NCBI GenBank assembly: GCA_946638265.1
Contig: CAMPBN010000016.1
Coordinates: 1 to 15,145 of the forward strand
DNA: 15,145 bases
Direction of reading: 5' to 3'
DNA from: an uncultured Bacillota bacterium
GTDB lineage: Bacteria; Bacillota; Clostridia; Peptostreptococcales; Anaerovoracaceae
In this document: positions 1-6,656 of the stretch, in pieces
Layout of the letters: each line of letters opens with the position of its first letter
How positions within the stretch are numbered: the first letter of the stretch is position 1
Made by a program: the position numbers and the translations under genes
The notes under the pieces: generated by a model
The model's input: the letters and a program-made list of their open reading frames with translations, nothing else
Told to the model about the DNA's origin: nothing
Databases searched by the model: none

Positions 1-1343
1 AGGACAACCCTTTCCCTTCGGCATGCGCGTATATTTGCGAGCATCCGTGCGAGGCCCGCTGCCGGCGCGGCATGATCGATGCGCCGGTCAATATCCGCGG
101 CATCAAACGGTACGCCGTGGATATGACCCACGATGTGCCGAACCCGAAGCCTGCCGAGTCAACAGGCAAAAAAGTGGCCATCGTGGGTGGCGGGCCGAGC
201 GGTCTTTCCGCAGCCTACTACCTGGCGCTTATGGGCCACAAAGTAACTATTTTTGAAGAAAAGAAAAAGCTTGGAGGTATGCTGCGCTACGGCATTCCGG
301 CTTATCGACTTCCGAGAGAAATACTGGATGCGGAAATCGAATCCATCCTCTCTGTTGGCATCGAATACAAGACTGATATAAATGTCGGCGAAGAAATTGA
401 ATTCAGCAAGCTTGCCGAAGAATATGACGCACTCTACATTGCTATCGGCGCACATACCGACAAAAAGACCGGCATCGAAGGCGAAGACAGTGAAGGCGTA
501 ATGTCCGCAGTTGAAATGCTCCGTGCCATCGGCGACGACAAGATGCCGGATTTCACGGGCAAAGAAGTCGTAGTAATCGGCGGCGGCAATGTGGCCATGG
601 ACGTCTGCCGCAGTTCAGTCAGACTGGGAGCCAAGAAAGTTTCCTGCGTATACCGCCGTCACCAAAACGACATGACGGCCCTGAACGAAGAAATCGTGGG
701 CGCTATCGGTGAAGGCGTTGAGATGGTAACTTTGGAAGCGCCTCTTCGCATCGAAACTGATGATGCGGGCAAAGCCTGCGCCCTCTGGACTCAGCCGCAG
801 ATGCTGGGCGAGATGGACAGCCACGGCAGACCAAAGCCTGTCAAAGCCGACCTGCCAAGCCGCAGAATCCCTGCAGACATCATAGTTGTAGCCATCGGCC
901 AGGGTATCGAGACCCACGGTATCAATCCTGAGCAGATTTCCATTCAGCGCGGCGGCAACATTTCCGCCGACACAGCAGGCCAGATCATCGGCGACGGCGA
1001 GATGACCAATGTATTTGCCGGAGGCGACTGCGTAACAGGCCCTGCCACAGTTATCCGCGCCATCGCTGCCGGAAAAGTGGCTGCCGCCAATATCGATGAA
1101 TTTCTCGGATTCCACCATGAAATCAGCGCCGATGTGGAGGTACCGCCTCCTGCGCTCAACAACAAGGCGCCTCATGGCAGGATCAATACATACGAGCGTG
1201 AAGCCTGCGAGAGAAAAGCCGACTTCAATTGCGTGGAATGCGGATTCACCCAGGAGGAAACTTACGAAGAAACCTCCAGGTGCCTGCGCTGTGACCACTT
1301 CGGTTACGGAATCTTCAGAGGAGGGAGGACTGAAAAATGGTAA
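1..1343 (+). CDS. GltD-like FAD/NAD(P)-binding iron-sulphur oxidoreductase subunit (5' partial)
   Basis: The reading frame is open from base 3, so the gene starts upstream of the window; the ATG at 72 is internal. Visible from the left edge: a Cys-rich Fer4_20-type segment (nt 24-65, pattern C-x3-C-x3-PCE-x2-C), a first Rossmann fold with the FAD motif GGGPSG (nt 186-203), a second one with GGGNVAMD (nt ~579-602) followed by VYRR, which in this family usually binds NADPH, the GGDC flavin motif (nt ~1021-1032), and a C-terminal C-x2-C ... C-x2-C cluster motif (nt ~1230-1295). This is the architecture of the glutamate synthase small subunit. Such subunits also serve as electron-transfer partners of [FeFe]-hydrogenases and formate dehydrogenases in clostridia. 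It overlaps the hydrogenase gene by 7 nt, so I infer that it passes electrons between NAD(P)H and the hydrogenase rather than making glutamate. The missing N-terminus could carry a NuoF-like fusion. Confidence 0.88.
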   Translation, partial: DNPFPSACAYICEHPCEARCRRGMIDAPVNIRGIKRYAVDMTHDVPNPKPAESTGKKVAIVGGGPSGLSAAYYLALMGHKVTIFEEKKKLGGMLRYGIPAYRLPREILDAEIESILSVGIEYKTDINVGEEIEFSKLAEEYDALYIAIGAHTDKKTGIEGEDSEGVMSAVEMLRAIGDDKMPDFTGKEVVVIGGGNVAMDVCRSSVRLGAKKVSCVYRRHQNDMTALNEEIVGAIGEGVEMVTLEAPLRIETDDAGKACALWTQPQMLGEMDSHGRPKPVKADLPSRRIPADIIVVAIGQGIETHGINPEQISIQRGGNISADTAGQIIGDGEMTNVFAGGDCVTGPATVIRAIAAGKVAAANIDEFLGFHHEISADVEVPPPALNNKAPHGRINTYEREACERKADFNCVECGFTQEETYEETSRCLRCDHFGYGIFRGGRTEKW

Positions 1344-3079
1344 ATCTTACAATAGACGGCAAAAACATCACCGCTCCGGAAGGAAGTACTATTTTGGAAG
1401 CTGCGCGCGCAGCCAACATCGAAATCCCGACTCTTTGCTATCTGAAGGACATCAATGAAATCGCCGCCTGCCGCATCTGCTGCGTGGAAGTGGAGGGCAT
1501 GAGCCGCCTGGTTCCTTCCTGCGATAACAAAGTCCTTGAAGGAATGGTAGTTTACACCAATTCCCCAAAAGTAAGGGAAGCACGCCGCACCAATGTCCGG
1601 CTCCTTCTCTCACAGCACAATACGAGCTGCACCAACTGCTCGCGAAGCGGCAATTGCAAGCTGCAGTCGCTGGCCAACGATTTTTCGATGCGCGCCACAC
1701 ACTACACCAAGCAGCTGCGCCACGAACCGATCGATTGCTCGGCGCCGGTAGTGCGCGACAACGACAAATGCGTGCAGTGCATGCGCTGCATCCAGATTTG
1801 CGACAAGGTTCAGGATGTTCATATCTGGGATCTGCTTGGTACAGGCTCCCACAGCGTAGTGGATTCCGTGCAATACAAGCCTTTGGCTGAGACAGAGTGC
1901 ACTTTCTGTGGCCAGTGCATCACGCATTGCCCGACGGCGGCCCTCAGCGAAAGAGACGACACCAGCAAGCTTTTCAGAGCGCTGGAAGACCCTGAGATCA
2001 CTACTGTAGTGCAGGTGGCACCGGCAGTCCGGGCCGCCTGGGCCGAGGCTTTTGACATCAACCCGCAGTTTGCGTCTCCGGGACGCATGGCGGCGGCCCT
2101 TAGAGCCGTAGGCTTTGACTACGTATTTGATACGAATTTCTCAGCCGACCTCACCATCATGGAAGAGGGCAGCGAGTTTATTGAGCGATTCACCCATCGC
2201 GACGGGCACAAATGGCCGATGTTCACATCCTGCTGCCCTGGCTGGATCAGATTTCTCAAATCCCAGTATCCGGAGTTGACAGCCAACCTGTCCACGGCCA
2301 AGAGCCCGCAGCAGATGTTTGGCGCCATCGCCAAGAGCTATTTCGCTGAGAAAATCGGCGTGGACCCGGCCAAGATGTTCGTAATCTCCGTGATGCCTTG
2401 CACTGCCAAAAAGAGCGAGTGCGAGCTGCCGACCATGAAGGCTGACAACGGCGATCCTGAAGTGGATGCTAGCATCACCACGCGCGAGCTTAATATCATC
2501 ATGCGCGCCAACCACATCAATCCGCTTTACCTGCAGGAAGAAAACTTCGACAGCCCACTGGGTACAGGCACAGGTGCTGCTGTCGTATTCGGGGCTACAG
2601 GCGGAGTAATGGATGCGGCTCTGCGTTCCGCATACTACCTGGTAACCGGCAGAAATCCGAATCCGGATGCTTTCAGCGGTATCCGCGGCATTCGCGGCTG
2701 GAAGGAAGGCAATTTCGAAGTGCCGGGCGCAGGCACGGTGCGCGTAGCTGTAGTCAGCGGCCTGGGCAACACCAGAAAGCTGATTGAGGCTATCAAGCGC
2801 GGCGAAGTCGAGTATGATTTTGTGGAAGTTATGGCATGCCCGGGCGGTTGCGCGGGCGGCGGCGGACAGCCAATCCATGAAGGCAAGGAAATGGCCGACG
2901 AGCGCGGCAGAGTGCTCTGGGAGCTGGATGCCAAAGATCACATTCGCTTCTCGCACGAAAATCCTGATGTGCAGAAGCTCTACGAAGAATTTCTGGGAAA
3001 GCCGCTGGGTGAGAAATCGCACCACCTGTTGCACACAGACCACTTCGCATGGGAAATGCCGCGGCCTTTCAAACGCTAG
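1337..3079 (+). CDS. hydA: [FeFe]-hydrogenase catalytic subunit, modular 580-aa type
   Basis: Catalyses reversible H2 formation or oxidation at the H-cluster, in the cytoplasm. Modules in order: 2Fe-2S ferredoxin domain (C34, C45, C48, C62); NuoG-like His/Cys3 cluster (H94, C98, C101, C107); two 4Fe-4S sites (C145/148/151/155 and C188/191/194/198); H-cluster motifs TSCCPGW (C299/C300), MPCTAKKSE (C355) and ACPGGCAGGGGQP (C501, C505); and a C-terminal small-subunit-like tail. C299, C300 and C355 fall at the same residue numbers as in Clostridium pasteurianus CpI. All ligands are present, so the enzyme should be active, but its maturases HydE/F/G are not in the window. The ATG lies inside the last codons of the upstream oxidoreductase gene and is preceded by a strong AGGAGGGAGGA site at 1319-1329, which indicates translational coupling. 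The bias (H2 production, oxidation or bifurcation) cannot be read from the sequence. Confidence 0.97.
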   Translation: MVNLTIDGKNITAPEGSTILEAARAANIEIPTLCYLKDINEIAACRICCVEVEGMSRLVPSCDNKVLEGMVVYTNSPKVREARRTNVRLLLSQHNTSCTNCSRSGNCKLQSLANDFSMRATHYTKQLRHEPIDCSAPVVRDNDKCVQCMRCIQICDKVQDVHIWDLLGTGSHSVVDSVQYKPLAETECTFCGQCITHCPTAALSERDDTSKLFRALEDPEITTVVQVAPAVRAAWAEAFDINPQFASPGRMAAALRAVGFDYVFDTNFSADLTIMEEGSEFIERFTHRDGHKWPMFTSCCPGWIRFLKSQYPELTANLSTAKSPQQMFGAIAKSYFAEKIGVDPAKMFVISVMPCTAKKSECELPTMKADNGDPEVDASITTRELNIIMRANHINPLYLQEENFDSPLGTGTGAAVVFGATGGVMDAALRSAYYLVTGRNPNPDAFSGIRGIRGWKEGNFEVPGAGTVRVAVVSGLGNTRKLIEAIKRGEVEYDFVEVMACPGGCAGGGGQPIHEGKEMADERGRVLWELDAKDHIRFSHENPDVQKLYEEFLGKPLGEKSHHLLHTDHFAWEMPRPFKR

Positions 3080-3140
3080 CCACGCCATGCAGGCACCGGC
3101 CGCACTTCAGACGCTAGTCATTAAATCTTAAGAATCGAGG

Positions 3141-3195
3141 GCTATCGGGCATCCGAGCCCATGGCTCGCGCCTGGTGCTGACTTAGCCCGATAGC
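3141..3195. repeat. Cloverleaf-like inverted repeat downstream of the hydrogenase
   Basis: Outer arms GCTATCGGGC (3141-3150) and GCCCGATAGC (3186-3195) are perfectly complementary. Between them CGAGCC (3154-3159) and GGCTCG (3163-3168) form a second perfect stem with a 3-nt loop, and GCGC/GTGC just after it can form a weak third stem. There is no T-run after the outer arm, so it is not a standard terminator. It could be a palindromic extragenic element or an RNA-processing or protective structure at the 3' end of the hydrogenase mRNA. Confidence 0.5.
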
Positions 3196-3217
3196 TACAA
3201 CTCCAAAAGCAGAAACC

Positions 3218-3261
3218 GGCATCCTAAATCGCGATTTTGGCGAAAAGGGATGCCTGTTTTT
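3218..3261 (+). terminator. Candidate terminator of the hydrogenase operon
   Basis: GGCATCC (3218-3224) pairs with GGATGCC (3248-3254), followed by TGTTTTT. The loop contains the 12-nt palindrome AAATCGCGATTT (3226-3237), which could extend the structure. The stem is short for a strong terminator. A second weaker version, GCATCC (3331-3336)/GGATGC (3360-3365) followed by TTTTT, lies downstream, and the words GCATCCCC or GGATGC recur several times between 3218 and 3366. Confidence 0.45.
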
Positions 3262-3422
3262 GCCCCAAAACGCAGTAGAATCGCAGAAGATGCATCCCCA
3301 AATAGCTTTTTGCCGGAAGATAGGGAAAATGCATCCCCAAATGCAATTTTCAAGACTGAGGATGCTTTTTACCGCTAAATGAATACTGGGGAAAAAGAAA
3401 AATTAAAATATTATGAAATGTT

Positions 3423-3453
3423 TTGTGCTTATTCGGGGCAAATTCTGTATAAT
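3423..3453 (+). promoter_or_regulatory. Candidate sigma-A promoter for the MBL-fold gene
   Basis: A perfect -10 box TATAAT (3448-3453) stands about 210 nt before the MBL-fold start codon. The best -35 match, TTGTGC at 3423-3428, is poor and has a 19-nt spacer. A transcript from here would carry the hairpin repeats of 3469-3635 in its leader. Confidence 0.45.
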
Positions 3454-3468
3454 ATATAGTGTGAGACG

Positions 3469-3635
3469 TGTAGCGGCTATATGAAGCAAGTATAGCACGA
3501 GGTATGTAGCGGCTATATGAAGCAAGTATAGCGAATGAATATGCAGTAATTATGATAAAGTAAGTATAGTGCAGAGATATGCAGCAGGTATGATAAAGTA
3601 AGTATAGCGCTATCATGAAGTAAGCATATCGCAGA
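3469..3635 (+). repeat. Tandem 36-38-nt repeat with hairpin-forming core (about 5 degenerate units)
   Basis: Two identical 28-nt copies at 3469-3496 and 3505-3532 are followed by diverged copies at about 3541, 3579 and 3611. The core AAGTATAG recurs at about 3487, 3523, 3561 and 3599, with 36-, 38- and 38-nt spacing; a last shortened copy reads AAGCATAT at 3622-3629. In the first two units GCTATA and TATAGC flank TGAAGCAAG and form a 6-bp stem with a 9-nt loop. The last unit can pair GCGCTAT with ATATCGC with one mismatch. The array ends about 27 nt before the MBL-fold start codon, within its likely mRNA leader. Confidence 0.75.
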
Positions 3636-3661
3636 GATGCAAAGTAAGGGAGAGAACACTT

Positions 3662-4612
3662 ATGAAACTGAGGGTATTGGTAGACAACTACACATATATT
3701 GATGAATATTACTTCGGGGAGCCGGGGGTCAGCTACTATATAGAAGACGGCGAGGCGAAGGTGCTTTTCGATACGGGCTACACTGATGCCGTGCTTAAAA
3801 ATGCGGAACTGATGGGCATCGATCTGGACGCTCTGACGCACATTGTTCTGTCGCACGGACATGATGATCACACGCGCGGGCTCCGCTACATGCTGGGCTG
3901 CGGCAAGTGGGAAGATCCGGGCTTTTCGAAAGCGCCGCTGCATTTGAAAAAGGCTAAACTTCTCGGGCATCCGGGCGTTTTCGAACCGAAATTTGATGGC
4001 GCGGAATATATTGGAATTCCAAAGGAAGTGACGCGCCTCTTGGATCTGAAGCTGCGAAAGGGCATGACGTCTGCGGACCTGCCGAATGAGCTGAAAAAAC
4101 TGGATGAAAAGATTGAAGTTACACTGTCTGAAGGGGTTTACCATATTACGGACCGCCTGACATATCTTGGTCAGATTCCGCGTACCAACGACTTTGAAAA
4201 TAAAGAGCCTGTGGGCGAGCGGGCCAAATGCACCTGCGGCAATCGCTATTGTTCCTGTGATACGGATGGTGTAGAAGAAAAAGAGGACGACTTCCTTTTG
4301 GATGATTCGGCTTTGGTGTATCATGGAAGAGATGGTATATTTGTGATTACCGGGTGCTCCCACGCCGGCATTTGCAATATCGTGGAATATGCAAAAAAAG
4401 TGACAGGTGAAAACCACGTGGCCGGAGTTATAGGCGGGTTCCATCTCTTTGATCTCGACGAACGTCTGGAAAAAACAGTGGAATATTTGAAGGGTGCAAA
4501 GATTGATATGCTCTATCCTTGCCACTGCGTTTCGCTGGCGGCTAAAGCGAAGATGTATGCTGCCATGCCGACGGGCGAAGTAGGCGTGGGGATGAGCCTC
4601 GAAATTGAGTAG
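3662..4612 (+). CDS. MBL-fold metallohydrolase, COG1237 type
   Basis: A 316-aa metallo-beta-lactamase-fold protein. The dinuclear metal motif H65-G-H67-D-D69-H70 follows the typical DTG at 37-39. Further expected ligands are H234 in GCSHAG, H261 in GGFHL and H288 in PCHC near the C-terminus. The IPR segment (172-174) and the GCSHAG/GGFHL pair match the COG1237 group, often annotated as related to a methanopterin-pathway phosphate synthase; the substrate in bacteria is generally unknown. An extra Cys motif C190-x-C192-x4-C197-x-C199 sits in a loop before the second metal half and may hold a structural metal. The start codon is preceded by AAGGGAGAG at a good distance. No signal peptide, so cytoplasmic. 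It may be co-transcribed with the downstream PLP enzyme, but the 207-nt gap makes this uncertain. Confidence 0.85.
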   Translation: MKLRVLVDNYTYIDEYYFGEPGVSYYIEDGEAKVLFDTGYTDAVLKNAELMGIDLDALTHIVLSHGHDDHTRGLRYMLGCGKWEDPGFSKAPLHLKKAKLLGHPGVFEPKFDGAEYIGIPKEVTRLLDLKLRKGMTSADLPNELKKLDEKIEVTLSEGVYHITDRLTYLGQIPRTNDFENKEPVGERAKCTCGNRYCSCDTDGVEEKEDDFLLDDSALVYHGRDGIFVITGCSHAGICNIVEYAKKVTGENHVAGVIGGFHLFDLDERLEKTVEYLKGAKIDMLYPCHCVSLAAKAKMYAAMPTGEVGVGMSLEIE

Positions 4613-4670
4613 AGTCGGTGCAAGTGACTCAGCCGGGGCTACAGTGTTTGTACGTGGCGCGGCACCCACA

Positions 4671-4774
4671 AATCAGCAGAGAAACTGCTAAAATTGCGGC
4701 GAAATTGATAAAAACCGCAGCGAAAATGCTAAATCAGTAGCGAAACTGCTAAAATCAGCAACAAAACTGCTAAA
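4671..4774 (+). repeat. Tandem 20-21-nt hairpin repeat, 5 units
   Basis: Units begin at about 4671, 4691, 4711, 4731 and 4751, with the loose consensus AATCAGCAGCGAAACTGCTA. The best unit pairs AGCAG (4675-4679) with CTGCT (4685-4689) around a 5-nt loop; other copies keep the arrangement with mismatches. The array ends 45 nt before the start codon of the PLP enzyme. There is no T-run, so it is not a terminator. The sequence is unrelated to the 3469-3635 and 5751-6034 repeats. Confidence 0.7.
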
Positions 4775-4819
4775 GGTAAAAAATGCAATAATAAATAATG
4801 AAGAAAGAAGGGACTTGTT

Positions 4820-5728
4820 TTGGGAGACGCAATACTTGAAAAATTTTATTACAACGGCGAAAGCCTGAGGACAGCTGAATTTGACGAAAAGTACAAAGCG
4901 CTGACTCCGTCGGTGTACGAAGTCATCCGCGTAATGGAAGGGCGGCCGCTTTTCCTGTCAGAGCACTATGCGAGACTGCTGAATTCGGCGAAGACTGTGG
5001 GCGGAAGAGTGCCGTTTTCCAAGGACGAATTTTTTGCTTCGATTGAGGAGCTTTGTGCTGAAAACGGTGTGAAGAACCACAATGTAAAACTGGTGATGAA
5101 CGGTGTTGCCGGCGGCGAATTTGCCAATATATACCTTTTCATGATCAAGACCAGTTACCCGACCGAAGAAATGTACGCCGACGGTGTGCGCACTGACCTT
5201 TTCAGTGCCGTGCGAAACAACCCGAATGCGAAGATCATCGATACTGATTTGCGCCGGAGAGAAAATGAATTTATGGCTGAAAAGAACATTTTTGAGGCTA
5301 TTTTGGTGAACGGAAGTGGCGAGGCTACCGAGGGGAGCCGCTCTAATATATTTTTCATCCATGGCGGCGAAGTGTTTACGGCGCCGGGGAAGGACGTGCT
5401 CCTGGGCGTGACCAGGCAGCGCGTTATCAGAATATGCGAGGAGCACGGCCTTAGGGTTCACGAAACCCCAATCGGGGCGCGCGTGGCGAAAGCCGGCGCA
5501 CCGCAGCAGGCTGAGTCCCTGAAAGCAGATTCTGCCGGCGGATCGGGCGCCCCGATTGCCCCCGGCGCCTGCATCGCAGATTTCGAAGCCGCCTTCATCA
5601 GCGGCACCTCGCCGAAAGTCCTGCCGATTGCATGCATCGGAGATCTCAAACTCGATGTGCAGAATCCGACATTGCGGAGCATCATGCAGTTTTACGACGA
5701 GGAAATCGCCAAAGATCTGAGTTTGTAA
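4820..5728 (+). CDS. Class IV PLP-dependent enzyme (branched-chain aminotransferase / aminodeoxychorismate lyase-like)
   Basis: A 302-aa fold-type IV PLP protein (PF01063 type). Supporting features are the YEVIRV segment (33-38), HYARLL (49-54), the likely PLP lysine K138 in NAKIID, the family hallmark TEGSRSN (170-176), and GTSPKVLPI near the C-terminus, which binds cofactor phosphate in relatives. I infer that it transfers amino groups or eliminates pyruvate; substrate cannot be assigned between branched-chain, D-amino acid and aminodeoxychorismate-type reactions. The start is TTG at 4820, preceded by AGAAGGGA (4805-4812); the ATG at 4798 is out of frame. Residues ~222-252 (Ala/Gly/Pro/Ser-rich) form an unusual low-complexity insertion just before the conserved C-terminal strand, where homologues usually have a short helix. 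The gene ends before the 71-bp repeat array. Confidence 0.82.
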   Translation: MGDAILEKFYYNGESLRTAEFDEKYKALTPSVYEVIRVMEGRPLFLSEHYARLLNSAKTVGGRVPFSKDEFFASIEELCAENGVKNHNVKLVMNGVAGGEFANIYLFMIKTSYPTEEMYADGVRTDLFSAVRNNPNAKIIDTDLRRRENEFMAEKNIFEAILVNGSGEATEGSRSNIFFIHGGEVFTAPGKDVLLGVTRQRVIRICEEHGLRVHETPIGARVAKAGAPQQAESLKADSAGGSGAPIAPGACIADFEAAFISGTSPKVLPIACIGDLKLDVQNPTLRSIMQFYDEEIAKDLSL

Positions 5729-6034
5729 TTGCATTTTGACATGAAAAAACGGAATTACAGATAATAAGCACCGAAGCGAGCGAAAATCTGTAATGGCATC
5801 GAAGTTTTGATATCAAAAAATGGAGTTACAGATAATAAGCACCGAAGCGAGCAAAAGTCTGTAATTGCATCGAAGTTTTGATATCAAAAAATGGAATTAC
5901 AAATAATAAGCACCAAAGCGAGCGAAAATCTGTAATGGCATCGAAGTTTTGATATCAAAAAATGGAGTTACAGATAATAAGCACCGAAGCGAGCGAAAAT
6001 CTGTAATTGCATCTAAAATTAGATACCGAAATGT
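5729..6034. repeat. 71-bp tandem repeat array with inverted-repeat core (4 close copies)
   Basis: Near-identical units begin with GGA(A/G)TTACA at 5751, 5822, 5893 and 5964, exactly 71 bp apart, differing at only a few bases. In each, (A/G)TTACA(G/A) and CTGTAAT flank a 27-nt loop containing GCACCGAAGCGAGCG; in unit 1 ATTACAG is 5754-5760 and CTGTAAT 5788-5794. Units are linked by a spacer holding the perfect palindrome TTTTGATATCAAAA (5805-5818 in the first). A partial left copy abuts the end of the PLP-enzyme gene. A diverged fifth TTACAG arm sits in register at 6039. There are no variable spacers between identical repeats, so this is not CRISPR. Confidence 0.9.
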
Positions 6035-6037
6035 AGA

Positions 6038-6295
6038 ATTACAGAGAAGATAGGGTTTAGGAAACAGTTCTCCGTAATGATTACAGAGAACAGGTGCCGG
6101 AAATAAAGAAAAACTGTAAAAGCGACCAGGGCACCAATATATTCCAAAGAATGCAGATTGCTATAATGACAAAAGAGCCCATTTTACAGAGAAAAGGATG
6201 TTTTGAGAGCGGAAATCTGTAATTGCGCTGAACATTTATTAACACAAAATTAAATTTACAGAGAGGTGGGCTTTTCAGGCCCCGCCCTCTGTAAA
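6038..6295. repeat. Series of diverged TTACAG/CTGTAA hairpins continuing the array
   Basis: Four more hairpins share the same arm ends but have different interiors. ATTACAGAGAA (6038-6048) pairs with TTCTCCGTAAT (6068-6078) with one mismatch. TTACAG (6081-6086) faces CTGTAA (6114-6119). TTACAG (6184-6189) faces CTGTAA (6217-6222). TTTACAGAG (6255-6263) pairs perfectly with CTCTGTAAA (6287-6295), with an inner GGGC/GCCC stem. The last is the most stable and might terminate transcription weakly, though no T-run follows directly. No gene was found in 5729-6656. Confidence 0.7.
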
Positions 6296-6471
6296 CTTTC
6301 TTATATTTAGGGTTTTTGTAAAAATTTGCAAGCTGCTGGGCGGGCCGGGCCGAGGCTGGGGTCACGAAAAGAGCCGAAAAGCGGGCCAGACCGGCACTTA
6401 TTATATGGTACCACGCGCTTTTCGCCCGGCGCGATTGCGAAGGGGCCACAAATGTCAGGAATTTCAAATGA

Positions 6472-6504
6472 AAAAGCCCGCGCGAACCGCGGGCTTTTCT
6501 TTTC
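6472..6504. terminator. Strong bidirectional rho-independent terminator
   Basis: AAAAGCCCGCG (6472-6482) and CGCGGGCTTTT (6488-6498) form a perfect 11-bp stem with a 5-nt loop, followed by CTTTTC on the plus strand and by a T-run on the minus strand. It lies between convergent units, the PLP enzyme on the plus strand and the first tetR on the minus strand, and probably serves both. Confidence 0.88.
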
Positions 6505-6575
6505 AATTTCATATTTGCCGCCGGCGCAACCGCAATAGCAACTACGCCTGTAGTGGCAACCGCTTCGGTAACTGA

Positions 6576-6636
6576 AGCTGCGTCGTAACGGAAGCTGTAG
6601 CTGTGCCTGGAGCTGCGTCGCAACGGAAGCTGTAGC
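6576..6636. repeat. Direct repeat of 26 bp with 35-bp period, downstream of tetR
   Basis: Two copies at 6576-6601 and 6611-6636 differ at one base and start with AGCTGCGTCG. Additional partial GAAGCTG/CTGTAG words occur on both sides. The repeat lies just beyond the stop codon of the minus-strand tetR, so it would fall in its 3' untranslated region. Confidence 0.7.
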
Positions 6637-6656
6637 ACCGCTCTGCGGCAAGCGGC

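Noticed and set aside
615..1298. Minus-strand open frame opposite the oxidoreductase
   Set aside because: Antisense shadow with no domain or ribosome site.
2141..3088. Minus-strand open frame opposite the hydrogenase
   Set aside because: Shadow of a GC-balanced coding gene; no recognisable domain and it conflicts with a certain gene.
3141..3195. tRNA gene
   Set aside because: Cloverleaf-like outline only; no anticodon arm, T-loop sequence or length of a tRNA.
3350..4669. Long minus-strand open frame (439 aa)
   Set aside because: It is antisense to the MBL-fold gene, whose motifs are clear, and its C-terminal part is a translation of the tandem repeat; no ribosome site or domain supports it.
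5729..6034. CRISPR array
   Set aside because: The whole 71-bp unit, including what would be the spacer, is repeated almost identically, and there is no cas gene in the window.
6142..6167. Promoter with TATAAT at 6162
   Set aside because: No acceptable -35 box and no gene downstream on that strand before the strong terminator at 6472.
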